This document shows positions 23,133 to 30,556 of a stretch of 64,000 nucleotides of DNA, piece by piece (the first letter of the stretch is position 1; each line of letters opens with the position of its first letter). Origin of the DNA: Halodurantibacterium daqingensis (GTDB lineage: Bacteria > Pseudomonadota > Alphaproteobacteria > Rhodobacterales > Rhodobacteraceae); the NCBI RefSeq assembly GCF_042666235.1, contig NZ_JBHTFQ010000007.1:1-64000 (forward strand). The letters are read 5' to 3'. The notes beneath the pieces are model-generated. The model made no database searches and was not told where the DNA came from. It saw nothing but the letters and a program-made list of their open reading frames with translations. The translations under genes were made by a program, and so were the position numbers.

Positions 23133-26100
23133 ATGGCAACACTTGTTCTCGGCGCGGCCGGCGCCGCCATCGGCGGCAGCATCGGCGGCGCGATCCTTGG
23201 TGTCAGCGCCGCGACCATCGGCGGCTTCATCGGCTCGAGCATCGGCTCGGTCGTCGACAGCTGGATCATCTCGTCGCTGGCGCCCACGCAGCGCATCGAG
23301 GGCGCGCGGCTCGACACGCTGCGCATCACCTCGGCCATCGAAGGCGCGGTGATCCCACGGCTCTACGGGCGCATGCGCATGGGCGGCAACATCATCTGGG
23401 CGACGGATTTCCGCGAGGAGACCAAGACCACTACGCAGGGCGGCGGCAAGGGCGGCGGGGGCGGCAAGGTCAGGACGACCGAGTATCTCTACTACGCCTC
23501 CTTCGCCGTGGCGCTCTGCGAAGGCTCCGAAGCCGGTCCCGCAGGGACCATTCTCTCCGGGGGAGAGAATGGAGGCGGAGGAGGCCCGGCAGGGCGGGGA
23601 ATCACCGGGATCGGGCGCATCTGGGCCGACGGCAAGCCGATGGACCTCTCCGGCGTCACCTGGCGCTGGTATCCCGGCGACGAGGCGCAGACCGCCGATC
23701 CGTTCATTGCGGCGAAGATGGGGGCTGCCAGCACGCCCGCCTATCGCGGCACCGCCTATGTCGTCTTCGAGGAGCTGGCGCTCTCGACCTACGGCAACCG
23801 CCTGCCGCAGCTCTCCTTCGAGGTGTTCCGGCCGCTCGCCGATCCCGACACCGCCGAGGGGCTGACCCGCGCAGTGACCATGATCCCGGCATCGGGCGAG
23901 TTCACCTATGCGACGCAGGCCATCCGCAAGACCGATGGCGGCGCGACGTTGCCCGAGAACCTGAACGCGCTGGCCGACTCAACCGACATGGTCGAGGCGC
24001 TGGACCGGCTGCAGGCCATAGCGCCTACGGTCGAGAGTGTCAGCCTCGTGGTGGCATGGTTCGGCGACGATCTGCGGGCGGGCTCCTGCAAGGTGCGGCC
24101 CGGCGTCGAGGTGTCGGCCAAATCCACCACGCCCGCCAGCTGGTCGGTGAACGGCGTCAGCCGCGCCAGCGCCTTCCTCGTCAGCCGCGACGGTCTCCAG
24201 CCGAACGCCACGGGTTCGAGTGAGGCTGGAGACGACCGCCCCGTCTATGGCGGCACGCCGTCCGACTTCGCGGTGGTGCAGGCGATCCAGGAGATGAAGG
24301 CGCGCGGGCTGCGGGTCACCTTCTATCCCTTCATCCTGATGGACGTGCCGCCCGGCAACACGCTGCCGAACCCCTATTCCGACAACGTCGCCGAGACGGG
24401 CCAGCCCGCGTTCCCCTGGCGGGGGCGGATCACCTGCTCTCCCGCGGCAGGGTTCGCAGGAAGCGTGGACAAGACCGCCACGGCCGCCACGCAGGTCGCG
24501 AGCTTCTTCGGTAGCGCGACCCCCGCCGACTTCTCGGTTTCGGGCGAGACCGTCAGCTGGACCGGCCCCGCGGGGGACTGGGGCCTGCGCCGCATGATCC
24601 TGCACTACGCCCATCTCTGCGTTGCGGCCGGCGGCGTCGATGCCTTCCTGATCGGGTCGGAGATGCGCGGGCTGACCACGATCCGCTCGGGTGCCAGCAG
24701 CTACCCGGCGGTGCAGGCCTTCCGCGATCTAGCCGCAGCCGTGCGAAGCATCCTCGGCCCCACGACGAAGATCAGCTACGCGGCGGACTGGTCGGAGTAT
24801 TTCGGCCACCAGCCGGGGGATGGCAGCAATGATGTCTTCTTCCACCTCGATCCGCTCTGGGCGGATGCCAATACCGACTTCATCGGCATCGACAACTACA
24901 TGCCACTGTCGGACTGGCGCGACGGGTTCGAGCATCTCGACGCACAGGCTGGCTGGCCTGCGATCCATGACCGGGGCTACCTGCAGGCCAACATCGCCGG
25001 GGGCGAGGGGTTTGAGTGGTTCTATGCCTCGGAGGCTGACCGCTCGGCCCAGATCCGCGCGCCCATCACCGACGGCGGTGAGGCGGGGAGCGCCACGGGT
25101 TTGAGCGACGCGCCGAACGCGGGCAAACCATGGGTCTTCCGTTACAAGGATCTGCGCGCCTGGTGGTCGGAGCCCCACTTCAACCGCCCGGGCGGGGTGG
25201 AAAGCGGCACGGCGACCGCATGGGTGCCGCAATCCAAGCCCGTCTGGTTCACCGAACTGGGCTGTCCCGCCATCGACCGGGGGACCAACCAGCCGAACGT
25301 CTTCTTCGACCCGAAGTCCTCGGAGAGCTTCACGCCGCATTTCTCGCGCGGCTGGCGGGACGATGCCATCCAGCGCGCCTATCTCGAGGCGACCTATCTC
25401 TGGTGGGGCGATGCGGCGAACAACCCGGTGTCCACCATCTACGGCGGCCGCATGGTGCACGTCCCCGAATGCGCGGCCTGGACTTGGGACGCGCGTCCCT
25501 ATCCGTTCTTCCCGGCGCTGACCGACGTCTGGACGGACGGGGCGAATTGGCGGCTCGGGCACTGGCTGACCGGGCGGCTGGGGGCGGTGTCGCTCGCGGC
25601 GCTCGTCCGGCACCTCTGCCTGCGCGCCGGGCTGCCCGCCCACCGCATCGACGTCACCGGCCTCTGGGGCGCGGTCGAGGGTTATGTCATCGGGGCGCTG
25701 GAAAGCCCCCGCGCCTCGATCACCACGCTCGCGCGGCACTTCGGCTTCGATGCCGTGGAGACCGGCGGCGTGATCCGCTTCGTCATGCGTGGCCGGTTCT
25801 CTGTCGCGACCCTCACACCCGACGATCTCGTGGCCGCTCGCGAGGGCGACGTGCTGGAACTGACGCGGGGCCAGGAGACCGAGCTGCCGCAGGCGCTGAA
25901 GTGGCAGGTCGCCCGCGCCGACGAGGACTACGACGCGGCCCTCGTCGAGGCGCGGCGCATCACCGTGGACACGACGCGGATCGCGTCCGAGTCCTTTCCG
26001 ATGGCCGTGCCGCCCGAGGAGGCCGAGCGCCGTTGCCGCCGCGCACTGATGGAGGCGTGGGTGGGGCGCGAAACGGCGGCGTTCCGTCTGCCGCCCTCGC

Positions 26101-27245
26101 GGCTCGCGCTCGATCCGGCCGACGCGATCCGGCTGGAGCATGACGGGCGGCTGGTCGACCTGCGGCTCGTCTCCATCGCCGACGCCGAGGCGCGCGGCAT
26201 CGAGGCGGTGCGCCAGGACCGCACGACCTACGACCTGCCGCCCGGCGATCCCCGCGCGGCCTCGTTGACGCGGGCTGTCGTGTTCGGCGCGCCGGATGCG
26301 GTGCTGATGGACCTGCCGCAGCTGACCGAGGACCAGCCCGCGCACCGGCCGCTGGTCGCGGCCCACGCCGTTCCTTGGCCGGGCGAGATGGCAGTGCTCC
26401 GCAGCCCTTCCACGGACGGCTTCGAGCTGCTGACCACGTTCGGCAGTCGCGCCCGGATCGGCATGCTGGTTTCGGATTTCTGGCCGGGACCGACCTCACG
26501 CTTCGATCTCGGCAACGCGCTGGTGATCGATCTGCTCTTTGGCTCGTTGGAAAGCGTCACTGACCTGACCTTCTTCGGCGGTGCTAATGCGCTGGCGATC
26601 GAAAGCGCACCTGGCACCTGGGAGATCGTGCAGGCGGGCGCAGCCGAGTTGCTGGCGCCGGGTCGGTATCAGCTCACCCGGCTCTTGCGTGGCCAGCGAG
26701 GGACCGAGGGCGCCATTGGCAATCCGGTGCCTGCTGGCGCCCGCGTCGTCGTGCTCGACGACAGTCTCGCATCGCTGCCGATCGCCGAGGCCGATCTCGG
26801 GCTGCCGTGGAACTGGCGCATTGGTCCAGCCAGCCGTTCGGTCAACGACGAGACCTACGTCGCCCAGTCCTTCACCCCCGAGGGTGTGGGACTGCGGCCG
26901 TTCTCCGTCGCCCATATCGAGCAGCCGTGGCGCAAGGCGCGCAGTCCCGGCGATCTGACGATCCGCTGGACACGCCGGTCCCGAGCACTCGCCGCCGACA
27001 GCTGGGGCGGGCTCGAGGTGCCGCTGGCCGAGGAGCTCGAAGCCTACGAGGTCGAGATTCTCGACGGCGCCACCGTGAAGCGGGTGCTGAGCACCGCCAC
27101 CACCAGCGCGGTCTACACCGCCGCAGACCAGACCGCCGACTGGGGCGCGCCGCTCAGCCCCGGCGACACGCTCGACATCCGCATCTTCCAGCTCTCCACC
27201 CTCGTCGGGCGGGGTGCGCCCAAAACCGCCACGCTCTTGTTCTGA
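23133..27245 (+). CDS. Baseplate multidomain 'megatron' protein, GTA gp15-like host-specificity protein
   Basis: The 1370-residue protein forms the distal baseplate and central hub and takes part in receptor contact and DNA passage. It begins with a glycine-zipper hydrophobic region (residues 1-55). A TIM-barrel, glycosidase-like domain spans about residues 430-760 (VWFTELGCPAIDRG, DFIGIDNYMPLSDWRDG), followed by phage-tail beta domains; it ends with fibronectin-like sheets. At residues about 135-160 a Gly-rich stretch interrupts the conserved CEG...GIGRIWADG motif. That insert includes a perfect DNA palindrome at 23548-23572. Length and order otherwise match the family. Confidence 0.92.
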   Translation: MATLVLGAAGAAIGGSIGGAILGVSAATIGGFIGSSIGSVVDSWIISSLAPTQRIEGARLDTLRITSAIEGAVIPRLYGRMRMGGNIIWATDFREETKTTTQGGGKGGGGGKVRTTEYLYYASFAVALCEGSEAGPAGTILSGGENGGGGGPAGRGITGIGRIWADGKPMDLSGVTWRWYPGDEAQTADPFIAAKMGAASTPAYRGTAYVVFEELALSTYGNRLPQLSFEVFRPLADPDTAEGLTRAVTMIPASGEFTYATQAIRKTDGGATLPENLNALADSTDMVEALDRLQAIAPTVESVSLVVAWFGDDLRAGSCKVRPGVEVSAKSTTPASWSVNGVSRASAFLVSRDGLQPNATGSSEAGDDRPVYGGTPSDFAVVQAIQEMKARGLRVTFYPFILMDVPPGNTLPNPYSDNVAETGQPAFPWRGRITCSPAAGFAGSVDKTATAATQVASFFGSATPADFSVSGETVSWTGPAGDWGLRRMILHYAHLCVAAGGVDAFLIGSEMRGLTTIRSGASSYPAVQAFRDLAAAVRSILGPTTKISYAADWSEYFGHQPGDGSNDVFFHLDPLWADANTDFIGIDNYMPLSDWRDGFEHLDAQAGWPAIHDRGYLQANIAGGEGFEWFYASEADRSAQIRAPITDGGEAGSATGLSDAPNAGKPWVFRYKDLRAWWSEPHFNRPGGVESGTATAWVPQSKPVWFTELGCPAIDRGTNQPNVFFDPKSSESFTPHFSRGWRDDAIQRAYLEATYLWWGDAANNPVSTIYGGRMVHVPECAAWTWDARPYPFFPALTDVWTDGANWRLGHWLTGRLGAVSLAALVRHLCLRAGLPAHRIDVTGLWGAVEGYVIGALESPRASITTLARHFGFDAVETGGVIRFVMRGRFSVATLTPDDLVAAREGDVLELTRGQETELPQALKWQVARADEDYDAALVEARRITVDTTRIASESFPMAVPPEEAERRCRRALMEAWVGRETAAFRLPPSRLALDPADAIRLEHDGRLVDLRLVSIADAEARGIEAVRQDRTTYDLPPGDPRAASLTRAVVFGAPDAVLMDLPQLTEDQPAHRPLVAAHAVPWPGEMAVLRSPSTDGFELLTTFGSRARIGMLVSDFWPGPTSRFDLGNALVIDLLFGSLESVTDLTFFGGANALAIESAPGTWEIVQAGAAELLAPGRYQLTRLLRGQRGTEGAIGNPVPAGARVVVLDDSLASLPIAEADLGLPWNWRIGPASRSVNDETYVAQSFTPEGVGLRPFSVAHIEQPWRKARSPGDLTIRWTRRSRALAADSWGGLEVPLAEELEAYEVEILDGATVKRVLSTATTSAVYTAADQTADWGAPLSPGDTLDIRIFQLSTLVGRGAPKTATLLF
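23548..23572. repeat. In-frame palindromic element inside the megatron gene
   Basis: Perfect 11-bp arms CCATTCTCTCC and GGAGAGAATGG surround GGG. It is read in frame as T-I-L-S-G-G-E-N-G within an insertion that splits a conserved motif. Its CTCTCC-GGG-GAGAG core recurs in the palindrome at 27558-27584 in the adhesin gene. Confidence 0.65.
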
Positions 27246-27255
27246 AGGCAACCCC

Positions 27256-28374
27256 ATGTCCGACGCCACGACCCATCTCCTGCTGCCCTATATCCTGGCG
27301 GCGCAGGCCCAGAAGCATGTCACCCACAACGAGGCGCTGCGGCTGCTCGACGGCATCGTGCATCTTTCCGTTCGCGGAGCCGCCCGTACAGAGCCACCGC
27401 CCGCCCCGAACGATGGTGACCGGTTCCTCGTGGCGCCGGGTGCGACCGGCGACTGGTCCGGATGGGACAACAGCATCGCCTACTGGGTCGATGGCGCCTG
27501 GCTTCAACTGCCGCCTCGGCCCGGATGGCGGGCGTGGGTTGAGGAGTTCGACGGATCGGCAAACTCTCCGGGAGAGAGTTTGCCGGGAGAACGGCTGCTG
27601 CTGGTCTACGACGGCGCGGGCTGGGTCGGCACCACGCCCACGACGCTGCAGAACCTCGCGCTCCTGGGGCTGGGCACGGCAGCCGACGCCGCGAACCCGT
27701 TCTCGGCCAAGCTGAACGCAGCGCTCTGGACGGCGAAGACCGTGGCCGAGGGCGGCACCGGCGATCTCTTCTACACCATGAACAAGGAGGCCGCGGGGGA
27801 CGATCTCGGGCTGACGCTGCAGACCGGTTTCGTGACCAAGGCCCTGGTGGGCCTCTTCGGCTCGGACCACTTCCGGCTCGCGGTCTCCGCGGACGGCAGC
27901 ACCTTCTTCGACGGGCTCAGCGTCGACAACGCAAACGGCATCGTCGATCAGCCCCGGCTGCCGCGGTTCAAGGCGTACACGAACTACGACAACTACGTCG
28001 GCGTCGGCACCTGGACCAAGATCGGCCTCAACAACACCGACTACAACGACCAGGGGGCCTTCGATGCCGCGAACAACCACTTCGTCGCCCCCGTCGATGG
28101 CACCTACCTCTTCGGCGCGACGCTGCTCTACAAGATCAACGAGAGCGCCACGGCGCGCATGCGCGGGCGGTTGGTGCTGAACGGCACGACCGAAATCCGC
28201 GGTTCCCTCGGCGAAATCTCCGGCACCCACGTCTCGCTCGCCACCGCCATCTGGCTGCAGACCATGGTCCCGCTCACCGCGGGCGATACCGTCGAGCTGC
28301 AGGGGTATTTCCGGGTCGCGGACGGCTACTTCGCCGCCAACCACACGTCCTTCTGGGGCTGCAAGGTCGGCTGA
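27256..28374 (+). CDS. DUF2793 tail protein with C-terminal C1q-like domain, putative adhesin
   Basis: The 372-residue protein starts with a DUF2793 module (LPYILAAQAQKHVTHNEALR, VHLSVRGAARTEPPP, GDRFLVAPGATGDWSG), common in GTA-like tail fibres. The C-terminal 135 residues fit a C1q/TNF-like beta-jellyroll: GAFDAANNHFVAPVDGTYLF, LATAIWLQTMVPLTAGDTVE, FWGCKVG at the end. C1q heads usually trimerise and bind ligands, so this is probably the receptor-binding or decoration protein. A palindromic insertion at 27558-27584 adds S-A-N-S-P-G-E-S-L-P-G-E to the linker. The ATG at 27256 follows the megatron stop by ten bases. Confidence 0.78.
   Translation: MSDATTHLLLPYILAAQAQKHVTHNEALRLLDGIVHLSVRGAARTEPPPAPNDGDRFLVAPGATGDWSGWDNSIAYWVDGAWLQLPPRPGWRAWVEEFDGSANSPGESLPGERLLLVYDGAGWVGTTPTTLQNLALLGLGTAADAANPFSAKLNAALWTAKTVAEGGTGDLFYTMNKEAAGDDLGLTLQTGFVTKALVGLFGSDHFRLAVSADGSTFFDGLSVDNANGIVDQPRLPRFKAYTNYDNYVGVGTWTKIGLNNTDYNDQGAFDAANNHFVAPVDGTYLFGATLLYKINESATARMRGRLVLNGTTEIRGSLGEISGTHVSLATAIWLQTMVPLTAGDTVELQGYFRVADGYFAANHTSFWGCKVG
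27558..27584. repeat. In-frame palindromic element inside the DUF2793-C1q gene
   Basis: Perfect 11-bp arms GGCAAACTCTC and GAGAGTTTGCC surround CGGGA. It is read in frame in a linker region. The core CTCTC-CGGGA-GAGAG is shared with the palindrome at 23548-23572, suggesting one family of small mobile palindromes. Confidence 0.65.
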
Positions 28375-28394
28375 GCGGCGGAAGGAGGATCCCA

Positions 28395-28682
28395 ATGACA
28401 CCACCCCGATCCGAAGGCTTCGTGCGCATCCCCGACGCCGAGTTCGAGGCGATCCTGACGCGCGCGGCCGAGGAAGGCGCGAAGCGCGCGCTCGCCGATG
28501 TCGGTCTCGACGGCGACGAGGCCGCGCTCGACATCCGCGATCTGCGGTCGCTCGTCGACTGCATCCGGCTGGTGCGCCGCACCGCCATGCAGACCGCCGT
28601 CCGCACGATCACCACCGGCGTCATGCTGGCGCTGCTCGCGGGCATCGCCATCAAGCTGAAGATCTTCGGCGGCGGCCCGTAG
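28395..28682 (+). CDS. DUF6127-like small membrane protein, possible holin
   Basis: A 95-residue protein with an acidic, helical N-terminus (FEAILTRAAEEGAKRALADVG) and one strong transmembrane segment near residues 70-88 (TTGVMLALLAGIAIKLKIF), ending in Gly-Gly-Pro. The family name DUF6127 is from memory. It precedes the endolysin and spanin genes, so a holin or anti-holin role in lysis is plausible. GGAGG lies eight bases before the ATG. Confidence 0.6.
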   Translation: MTPPRSEGFVRIPDAEFEAILTRAAEEGAKRALADVGLDGDEAALDIRDLRSLVDCIRLVRRTAMQTAVRTITTGVMLALLAGIAIKLKIFGGGP

Positions 28683-28714
28683 CCGCTCAACATCGAAAAC
28701 CATCAGCCCGACCG

Positions 28715-28818
28715 CACCCGCCCTCGAGGCGGGGTGAGCCGCGGTCTGCCTGACAGGCAGACGGGAAGGTCCAGTGGGCCTTCCCGAGCGGCGAACGCAC
28801 CGAGCCCCTGCGAGGGGC
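28715..28818 (+). ncRNA. Structured leader with four tandem hairpins before the endolysin gene
   Basis: Four stem-loops lie in 104 bases: CCCGCC/GGCGGG at 28717-28733; GTCTGCCTG/CAGGCAGAC at 28744-28762; a 10-bp stem GGGAAGGTCC/GGGCCTTCCC at 28763-28785 with one G-T pair; and GCCCCT/AGGGGC at 28804-28818. None has a T-tract. The gap (28683-28842) has no gene. A cis-acting RNA controlling lysis expression, or a packaging or recombination site, is possible. Confidence 0.45.
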
Positions 28819-28842
28819 CGGAAACTCGTTATGGAGGATCCC

Positions 28843-29517
28843 ATGACCACGACTTTCCACCGCCACTGGCGCGACGTGCCGGGAAGCGCCTGGCGCTGGC
28901 CGAACTTCAGCCCGGCAGAGATTGCCTGCCGGGGCACCGGCAAGCTGCTCATCAACGAACCCGCCCTCGACAAGCTGCAGGCGCTGCGCGACCGGCTGGG
29001 CAAGCCGCTAATCGTCCGTTCTGCCTATCGCAGCCCCGAGCACAACCGCGCCGTCGGCGGTGCCACGCGGTCGAAGCATCTCGACGGCGCCGCCTTCGAT
29101 ATCGCCATGATGAACCACGACCCAGCGGCGTTCGAGGCTACGGCGCGCGAGGTCGGGTTCCTTGGCTTCGGGTTCTATCCGCGCTCGGGGTTCATCCATG
29201 TCGACCTCGGGCCCGCACGGCAGTGGGGCGAGCGGTTCCCGGTCCGGGCGACGGCATTCGCAGCCGAGGCGCCGCCCGCGCGCGAAGTGCTGGCCGAGAG
29301 CCGCACCATGAAGGGCGGCGGCGCGGCCGGTGTGGCGACGCTGGGTGCCGCGGGTATCGAGGTGGCGCAGAGCGTCCTGGCCGAGACCCAGACCGCGATC
29401 CTGCCGCTCGTCCCGTATCTCGACACCCTGCGCTGGGTGTTCATCGCGGTCGCCCTCGGCGGCATCGCGGTCACGATCTACGCCCGCCTCGATGACTGGA
29501 AACGAGGACAGCGATGA
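28843..29517 (+). CDS. Endolysin, M15 family peptidase with C-terminal membrane segment
   Basis: The enzyme should cleave peptidoglycan peptides at the end of infection. It has the peptidase M15/PF08291 zinc motif SKHLDGAAFDI (His79, Asp86) and second ligand site GFIHVDLG (His119), after the family block GKPLIVRSAYRSPEHN. The C-terminal part adds a transmembrane helix (YLDTLRWVFIAVALGGIAVTI, quoted in part) and a basic tail, suggesting membrane anchoring. GGAGG precedes the ATG at 28843; upstream in-frame codons belong to the structured leader. It overlaps the spanin gene start by four bases. Confidence 0.85.
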   Translation: MTTTFHRHWRDVPGSAWRWPNFSPAEIACRGTGKLLINEPALDKLQALRDRLGKPLIVRSAYRSPEHNRAVGGATRSKHLDGAAFDIAMMNHDPAAFEATAREVGFLGFGFYPRSGFIHVDLGPARQWGERFPVRATAFAAEAPPAREVLAESRTMKGGGAAGVATLGAAGIEVAQSVLAETQTAILPLVPYLDTLRWVFIAVALGGIAVTIYARLDDWKRGQR

Positions 29518-29771
29518 TCGCTGCGCTCCTGACCGGTTTCGCCGCCAGCCCGTGCATGCGGGTGGCGCTACGCTACTGCGCCGTCGTGCTCGCCGTGATC
29601 CTGTTCCTGCTAGCGCTTCGGCGGTCCGGCGAACGCACGGGCCGCCTCGCCGAACGCCTTGAGACTAGGGAGAAGGCCAATGATGTCCAACGCCGGATGC
29701 TGGAAGCCGCCGCTCGCCGCCCTCGCGATCGCAACGAGCTTGCTGAGCGGCTGTGCGACGGTCGGTTCTGA
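29514..29771 (+). CDS. Rz-like inner-membrane spanin
   Basis: An 85-residue protein with one N-terminal transmembrane helix (residues 17-38, VALRYCAVVLAVILFLLAL) and a charged helical periplasmic part (LAERLETREKANDVQRRMLEAA). This is the topology of an i-spanin, which links to an outer-membrane lipoprotein and fuses both membranes at lysis. The start overlaps the endolysin stop (ATGA). A lipoprotein gene begins inside it in another frame, the classic Rz/Rz1 layout. Confidence 0.75.
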   Translation: MIAALLTGFAASPCMRVALRYCAVVLAVILFLLALRRSGERTGRLAERLETREKANDVQRRMLEAAARRPRDRNELAERLCDGRF

Positions 29772-29937
29772 GACGGGCGAGTTCGGGACTTGCCCACCCG
29801 TCGTCGAATATAGCTGGGAGTTTCAGGCCAGGGCTGCCGAGGAACTGGCTTCGTTGCAGCTTGGCTCGGCCGTTGGCGAGATGCTGAGCGACCACGCTGT
29901 CATGCGCGACCAGGCGCGTACGTGTCTTCGGCCCTGA
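29680..29937 (+). CDS. Rz1-like outer-membrane spanin lipoprotein
   Basis: The 85-residue protein has a lipoprotein signal ending in the lipobox LLSGC (AALAIATSLLSGCATVGS), so it is exported and lipidated. It starts about 92 bases before the end of the i-spanin frame and runs 166 bases past it in a different frame, as in embedded/overlapping spanin pairs. The mature part has two further cysteines that could form disulfides. ATG 29680 or 29683 is the likely start. It is the last recognisable prophage gene. Confidence 0.75.
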   Translation: MMSNAGCWKPPLAALAIATSLLSGCATVGSETGEFGTCPPVVEYSWEFQARAAEELASLQLGSAVGEMLSDHAVMRDQARTCLRP

Positions 29938-29963
29938 TCACGCGCCAAACAGCAGCACCAGGA

Positions 29964-30437
29964 TCAGGCAGCCGCATAGATTGTGAAAACTTCGGTCGAC
30001 CCACTGCGCCGGATCAGGAACACCTCGTACGCCTCGCGCTCGCTTTCCGGGCCCATGCCGGGCGACCCGTAGGGCATCCCGGGCACGGCGAGACCGATGG
30101 CGTCCGGGCGTTCCTCCAGCAGCCGCCGGATATCGGCGGGCGGAACATGACCTTCGATCATGTAGCCCGCGATCCTGCCTGTGTGGCACGAGGCCATTTC
30201 CTGCGGGATGCCGTTGTCGAGCTTGTAGCGGGCGAGCAGCGTCCCCATGCTCTCCTCGACCGTCACATCGAACCCGTCGGCCCGCACAATCTCGACCCAG
30301 GCCGAGCAACATCCGCAATTGAGATCCTTGAGGACATGGAGCGCAGACCCTGCGATGGCCATTGCGGGGACAGCACCGGCAACCGAGGCAGCGCATGCGC
30401 CCAGCACGAAGCCTCTTCGGGAAAGTATCAGTTGCAT
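29964..30437 (-). CDS. DUF411 periplasmic metal-binding protein
   Basis: The 157-residue protein belongs to DUF411, often found with copper resistance genes. A Tat-type signal (SRRGFVLGACAASVAGAVPAMA, shown in part) precedes the mature domain. The conserved DLNCGCCSAWVE carries Cys residues that could bind copper, and ASCHTGRIAGYMIEGHVP carries further Cys/His. It is likely a periplasmic copper-binding protein. It follows copA on the same strand with a 119-base gap and has GGAGG upstream. The assignment is firm, the biochemical role is not. Confidence 0.85.
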   Translation of the reverse strand: MQLILSRRGFVLGACAASVAGAVPAMAIAGSALHVLKDLNCGCCSAWVEIVRADGFDVTVEESMGTLLARYKLDNGIPQEMASCHTGRIAGYMIEGHVPPADIRRLLEERPDAIGLAVPGMPYGSPGMGPESEREAYEVFLIRRSGSTEVFTIYAAA

Positions 30438-30556
30438 GTCTTCCTCCGTTTCTCAGACGTTCTCTGCAGCGCTGCGGGTCATGTGTTTCCGACGTTCTTG
30501 CCTGTCTATCGCAGACAGCCAATCCGTGCCATGCGGCAGCATTTCCCAGTTCCTCA

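Noticed and set aside
230..29937. Whole element as a gene transfer agent
   Set aside because: Only the tail tip is GTA-like. The lambda-type head genes, methyltransferase and several cargo genes point to a prophage.
29938..29963. Prophage attachment site at the right end
   Set aside because: No tRNA, integrase or matching direct repeat is visible in the window; the left end is outside it, so an att site cannot be tested.
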